Of a stretch of 64,000 nt of DNA, positions 60,908 to 64,000 are shown in pieces (position 1 is the first letter of the stretch; every line of letters begins with the position of its first letter). This DNA comes from Pseudonocardia autotrophica (GTDB lineage Bacteria; Actinomycetota; Actinomycetes; Mycobacteriales; Pseudonocardiaceae). The stretch lies in the NCBI RefSeq assembly GCF_000717175.1, contig NZ_JNYD01000007.1, positions 124,001-188,000 on the forward strand. Reading direction: 5' to 3'. The translations under genes and the position numbers were made by a program. The notes beneath the pieces were generated by a model. That model ran no database searches and had not been told where the DNA came from. It worked only from the letters and a program-made list of their open reading frames with translations.

Positions 60908-61747
60908 GTGTCCGTGCAGAGCGTGCGACCCGTCCGTGCCCTCCCGACCCCCGCGACCCTCCCGACGCCCCGGACCGTCTCGACCCTGGCCACACTCGGC
61001 GACTCGACGGCCGTCGGGCTGGGCGACCCGCTGCCCGGCGGCGGCTGGCGCGGCTTCCCGGTCCTGCTCCGGGACGCCCTCGGCGCGGAGACCCGGCTGC
61101 TCAACCCTGCCCGCACCGGCGCCCGGATGGCCGACGTCCGCGGGGCCCAGCTCGCCGCGGTGCTGCCCGCCCGGCCCGAGGCCGCGGTGATCTGCGCGGG
61201 CATGAACGACACCCTGCGCTCGGACTTCGACCCGGACGGCATCCGCGCCGACCTCACCGCGACGCTGGCGGAGCTCGCCGCGGCCGGCACGTTCCCGGTG
61301 GTGCTGCGCTACCACGACCACACCCGCGTGTTCCGGCTGCCCGGGCGGCTGCGCGCTGCGCTGCGGACGCGGGTGACCGCCCTGAACACGGCGATCGACA
61401 CGGCGATCGACGGGGCGAGCGCGGGCGGGCCGGCCGTGGGGGTGCTCGACCTGCACCTGCTCCCCGGCGGCTACGAGCGCGCGGCGTGGAGCGTCGACCG
61501 GCTGCACCCCTCCGAGCTGGGGCACCGGCTGCTGGCCCGGGCCGCGGGCGAGCTGCTCGCGGGCGCGGGCTTCGCGGTGCCCGCCCCCGTGCCGACCGCC
61601 TGCGGCGGTGGACGCGAGATCACCGCGTTCCACCGGGCCGCGTGGATCGTGGTCCGCGGCACCCCCTGGCTGGTGCGCCGCGGCCGCGACCTGGGCCCGG
61701 TGATCCTGCACGGCCTGCTCACGGGCGGGCGGGCGCGGGCCGCCTGA
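60908..61747 (+). CDS. SGNH/GDSL-family hydrolase
   Basis: A 279-residue esterase/lipase-fold protein with all four blocks: GDS (TLGDSTAVGLGD), the Gly block (NPARTGARMADVRG), the Asn block (CAGMNDTL) and DxxH (VDRLHPSELGH). No signal peptide, so it acts in the cytosol; its C-terminal 60 residues beyond the fold are Arg/Leu-rich. Substrate unknown. The GTG start is supported by a -10-like hexamer 6 nt upstream. Convergent with a small cysteine-rich gene. Confidence 0.85.
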   Translation: MSVQSVRPVRALPTPATLPTPRTVSTLATLGDSTAVGLGDPLPGGGWRGFPVLLRDALGAETRLLNPARTGARMADVRGAQLAAVLPARPEAAVICAGMNDTLRSDFDPDGIRADLTATLAELAAAGTFPVVLRYHDHTRVFRLPGRLRAALRTRVTALNTAIDTAIDGASAGGPAVGVLDLHLLPGGYERAAWSVDRLHPSELGHRLLARAAGELLAGAGFAVPAPVPTACGGGREITAFHRAAWIVVRGTPWLVRRGRDLGPVILHGLLTGGRARAA

Positions 61748-61766
61748 CCGGAGCAGGTGAGCCTCC

Positions 61767-61979
61767 CTAGGCGGACCGGGGGAGCGAGGCGGGGCGGACC
61801 GGTTGCCCCGTCTCGATCTCGAACAGGTGGGCGCGGGTGCAGGGCCCGCAGAGCCAGCCGACCACGCCGTCGACGTGGTGGCTGCTCCAGGCCAGACCGC
61901 GCACGTCGGCCGCGGTCCGCGGGCAGGCGCAGGCGGTGCAGGAGTGGAGCGTGCGGGCGGTGACAGGTGTGCCGTCCAT
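61767..61979 (-). CDS. Small cysteine-rich (zinc ribbon-like) protein
   Basis: A 70-residue protein with two cysteine pairs, C-T-A-C and C-G-P-C (plus a Cys and two His between), spaced like a zinc ribbon. No named family. ATG 61979 has CATCCT ending 8 nt upstream on the minus strand. A DNA-binding or redox role is not shown. It is separated by 91 bp from the aminotransferase gene behind it. Confidence 0.6.
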   Translation of the reverse strand: MDGTPVTARTLHSCTACACPRTAADVRGLAWSSHHVDGVVGWLCGPCTRAHLFEIETGQPVRPASLPRSA

Positions 61980-62070
61980 GCCCCCGGAGGATGCACCCGT
62001 CGAGTTGCCGTGCTGTGAACGCCACGCCGCACAGTGTTGCGATCCGGCGACGGTTGTGATCGCGATCCGG

Positions 62071-63228
62071 CTACCGCAGCGACCCGAGGAACCGGTCGAT
62101 GCGCACGAGCGCCTCCTCCAGCTGCGGCAGCGCCGTCGCGTACGAGCACCGGATGTGCCCCTCGCCGGAGGGCCCGAACACGTCGCCGGGCACCACGGCC
62201 ACGCTCTCCTCGTGGAGCAGCCGCTCGGCGAAGGTCTCCGAGTCCAGCCCCGACGCGCGGATGGACGGGAAGGCGTAGAACGCGCCGCCGGGCTCCGGGC
62301 ACTCCAGCCCGATCTCGCGCAGGCCCTTCACGAACACCCGGCGCCGGCGGTCGTAGTCGGCGACCATCTCGCGGACGTCGCCCTCGGCCTCCTTGAGCGC
62401 CTCCACCGCGGCGATCTGCGAGACGTGCGGTGCGCACAGCATCGTGTACTGGTGCACCCGCACGCACAGCTCGGCCACGGCCTGCGGCGCGCAGATCCAG
62501 CCGACCCGCCAGCCCGTCATCGCCTGGGCCTTGGAGAACCCGCCCAGCACCACGGTCCGCTCCCGCGCCCCGGGCACGGCGCCCAGGCAGACGTGGGTGT
62601 CGTCGTAGGTGAGCCGGTCGTAGATCTCGTCGGAGATCAGGTAGAGGTCGTGCCTCTCGGCCAGCCGGACCAGGCCCTCCAGCGCCGCGCGCGGCTGGAC
62701 CGCGCCCGTCGGGTTCGCGGGGGAGCCGATGAGGATCGCCTTGGTGCGCGGGGTGATCGCGGCCTCGACGGCGTCGGGGTCGATCGCGAAGTCCGCCTCC
62801 CACCGCGTGGCCACCCGGACCGGGGTGCCGCCGGCGAAGGACACGCACGGCTCGTAGGCCACGTAGCAGGGCTCCGGCACGATCACCTCGTCGCCGGGGT
62901 TCAGCAGTACCCGCAGCGCCAGGTCCAGCCCCTCGGACACACCGGTGGTGATCAGGCACTCGGTGTCCCACGCGTACCGCGCCCCGTAGCGCTTCTCCAG
63001 GTCCTCGCAGATCAGCCTGCGCAGCTCCGGCAGGCCCGCGTTGGAGGTGTAGGTGGTGTAGCCGTGCTCGAGGGCGAAGATGCCGGCCTCGCGGATCCGC
63101 CACGGCGTGACGAAGTCCGGCTCGCCCACGCCGAGGGAGATCACGTCGTCCATCTCGGCGGCGATGTCGAAGAAGCGCCGGATGCCCGACGGCGGGCAGG
63201 CGGCGATGACGTCGTTGAGCGGCTTCAT
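62071..63228 (-). CDS. PLP-dependent class I/II aminotransferase
   Basis: A 385-residue fold-type I aminotransferase: substrate region VISLGVGEPDFVTP, YTSNAGLPELRRLI, PLP contacts SPANPTGAV and LISDEIYDRL, and the Schiff-base lysine in GGFSKAQAMTGWRVGW. It resembles aspartate/aromatic or MalY-like enzymes. ATG 63228 lies 10 bp after the Lrp gene, so the two form an operon with the upstream aminotransferase. The amino acid substrate is not inferable. Confidence 0.9.
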   Translation of the reverse strand: MKPLNDVIAACPPSGIRRFFDIAAEMDDVISLGVGEPDFVTPWRIREAGIFALEHGYTTYTSNAGLPELRRLICEDLEKRYGARYAWDTECLITTGVSEGLDLALRVLLNPGDEVIVPEPCYVAYEPCVSFAGGTPVRVATRWEADFAIDPDAVEAAITPRTKAILIGSPANPTGAVQPRAALEGLVRLAERHDLYLISDEIYDRLTYDDTHVCLGAVPGARERTVVLGGFSKAQAMTGWRVGWICAPQAVAELCVRVHQYTMLCAPHVSQIAAVEALKEAEGDVREMVADYDRRRRVFVKGLREIGLECPEPGGAFYAFPSIRASGLDSETFAERLLHEESVAVVPGDVFGPSGEGHIRCSYATALPQLEEALVRIDRFLGSLR

Positions 63229-63238
63229 CGGGCGGTCC

Positions 63239-63727
63239 TCACGGGGTCACACGCAGCCGGTGGTCGGGCTCGGGCTCGAAGAAGGTGTCGCCGTCGCGCT
63301 TGTGCGTGTGGAGCACGAAGTGCGTGGCGGTGGCCGTGACCCGGTCGATGGTCGAGAGCTTGCGGCTCACGAAGTCGCTGACCGCCCGGATGTTCGACCC
63401 GACGACCGTGCACCGCAGGTCGTGCCCCCCGGAGACGAGGTAGCAGCTGCGGACCTCGTCGAACCGGGAGATCCGCTCCGCGACGTCGTCGAACCCGACG
63501 CCCCGCGCGGGGGCGACCGCCACATCGATGAACGCGGTGACCTCGGTGGACTCCGAGCCGTCGACCTTCTCCCAGTCGACCACCGCCTTGTACCGGCGGA
63601 TCACGCCCGCCTTCTCCCACGCCGCGATCTGGGCCGACACCTCCGCGACGGGCAGGCCGGTCATGGTGGCCAGGGTGTCGTGGCTCAGCGACGCGTCCCG
63701 CTCCAGCAGTTCCAGGATCTCGCGCAC
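63239..63727 (-). CDS. Lrp/AsnC-family transcriptional regulator
   Basis: A 162-residue regulator: N-terminal helix-turn-helix (SHDTLATMTGLPVAEVSAQI) and a C-terminal RAM/ACT-like domain (FIDVAVAPARGVGFDDVAERI, YLVSGGHDLRCTV). It sits between two aminotransferase genes on one strand with gaps of 10-11 bp, so it probably senses an amino acid and controls them. GTG 63727 has TAGGGT ending 8 nt upstream (63736-63741), overlapping the stop of the gene before it; this points to an internal leaderless promoter. Confidence 0.9.
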   Translation of the reverse strand: MREILELLERDASLSHDTLATMTGLPVAEVSAQIAAWEKAGVIRRYKAVVDWEKVDGSESTEVTAFIDVAVAPARGVGFDDVAERISRFDEVRSCYLVSGGHDLRCTVVGSNIRAVSDFVSRKLSTIDRVTATATHFVLHTHKRDGDTFFEPEPDHRLRVTP

Positions 63728-63738
63728 GGTCCCCGACC

Positions 63739-64000
63739 CTACTCAGCGATCCGCACGGAAGCGGCTCGGGCGAGCCGCCGGACGGCCTCGGTCAGCTGAT
63801 CGGGCGGGTAGGTCGCGAAGCAGAGCCGCGCGGCGGACCGCAGGCCGGCACCGCCGTCGGCGGCCGGGTCCACCGAGAAGGCGCTCCCGGGGACGAACCC
63901 GACCCCGTGCTCCAGGGCCCTCGGCAGGAGCTCGGCGGTGTCGGTGCCGTCGGCGAACTCCAGCCAGCAGAACATGCCCCCCGTCGGGGTGGACCGGGTG
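63739..64000 (-). CDS. PLP-dependent aminotransferase, C-terminal part (cut by window end)
   Basis: The last 86 codons of a fold-type I aminotransferase reading in from beyond the right edge; the start is outside. The text GGMFCWLEF then LLPRALEHGVGFVPGSAFSV is typical of the 2-aminoadipate / MocR-type aminotransferase end. The frame is open to base 64000. Its TAG stop overlaps the -10 of the Lrp gene. Confidence 0.8.
   Translation of the reverse strand, partial: TRSTPTGGMFCWLEFADGTDTAELLPRALEHGVGFVPGSAFSVDPAADGGAGLRSAARLCFATYPPDQLTEAVRRLARAASVRIAE

Noticed and set aside
1..64000. Mobile elements, tRNA or rRNA genes
   Set aside because: No transposase, integrase, terminal inverted repeats, tRNA cloverleaf or rRNA sequence was recognised in any gap.

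Overview
The window is very GC-rich DNA from an actinobacterium. Gene order and content point to a non-mycobacterial relative such as the Pseudonocardiaceae. It carries a phosphatidylinositol-mannoside assembly block (pgsA-patA-pimA), GTG starts are common, and its backbone follows the Mycobacterium tuberculosis order thrS - HIT - pgsA - patA - pimA - pdxS - pdxT - yebC - ruvC - ruvA - ruvB - yajC - secD - secF - apt - relA - ppi(opposite strand) - glyoxalase-II-like - hisS - Rv2578c-like - aspS. The genus is an inference; strand and order are seen directly.

Backbone, left to right: 1.5-7.5 kb holds thrS, an Ap4A-phosphorylase-type HIT protein and a translationally coupled pgsA-patA-pimA-LemA-like operon for inositol-lipid and PIM synthesis. 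pdxS (7.7-8.6 kb) and pdxT (21.4-22.0 kb), the two subunits of PLP synthase, are separated by about 12.8 kb of other genes. yebC is at 29 kb, ruvC and a LexA-box-preceded ruvAB at 39.2-41.6 kb, yajC-secD-secF-apt-relA at 41.8-48.4 kb, a cyclophilin, MBL-fold hydrolase and hisS at 48.4-51.4 kb, and aspS at 56.8-58.6 kb.

Accessory blocks lie between these: a modular secreted GH16 protein, an XRE-cupin regulator with azlCD, an M28 membrane peptidase, a SodC-like lipoprotein with a CsoR-like dyad, an SDR-DUF2867 protein, an EF-G2 paralogue and an ACT-malic enzyme (8.9-21.3 kb); an operon of two Rieske fusions (Rieske + glutamate-synthase FMN domain, Rieske + ThDP enzyme) with a cation/proton antiporter, then a sigma/anti-sigma pair (22-28.7 kb); a leaderless copper-radical oxidase with five FG-GAP-like repeats, polA, a small kinase, a zinc alcohol dehydrogenase, a MOSC protein and an AraC/VOC pair (29.9-39 kb); a YibE/F membrane protein and gluconate uptake/kinase genes (52-55.5 kb); and DUF389, APH-fold, SGNH and Lrp/aminotransferase genes (58.6 kb to the end). 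No rRNA, tRNA, CRISPR array, transposase or phage gene was seen.

Two sequence-level themes stand out. About half of the transcription units have a -10-like hexamer ending 6-8 nt before the start codon, so leaderless transcription looks routine here, and this decided several starts. A 22-bp intergenic repeat occurs as short tandem arrays at three places (11.2, 36.3 and 39.8 kb); two of these copies share a 51-nt block with one mismatch. The Rieske-GltS / Rieske-ThDP operon is the best candidate for an undescribed metabolic system.
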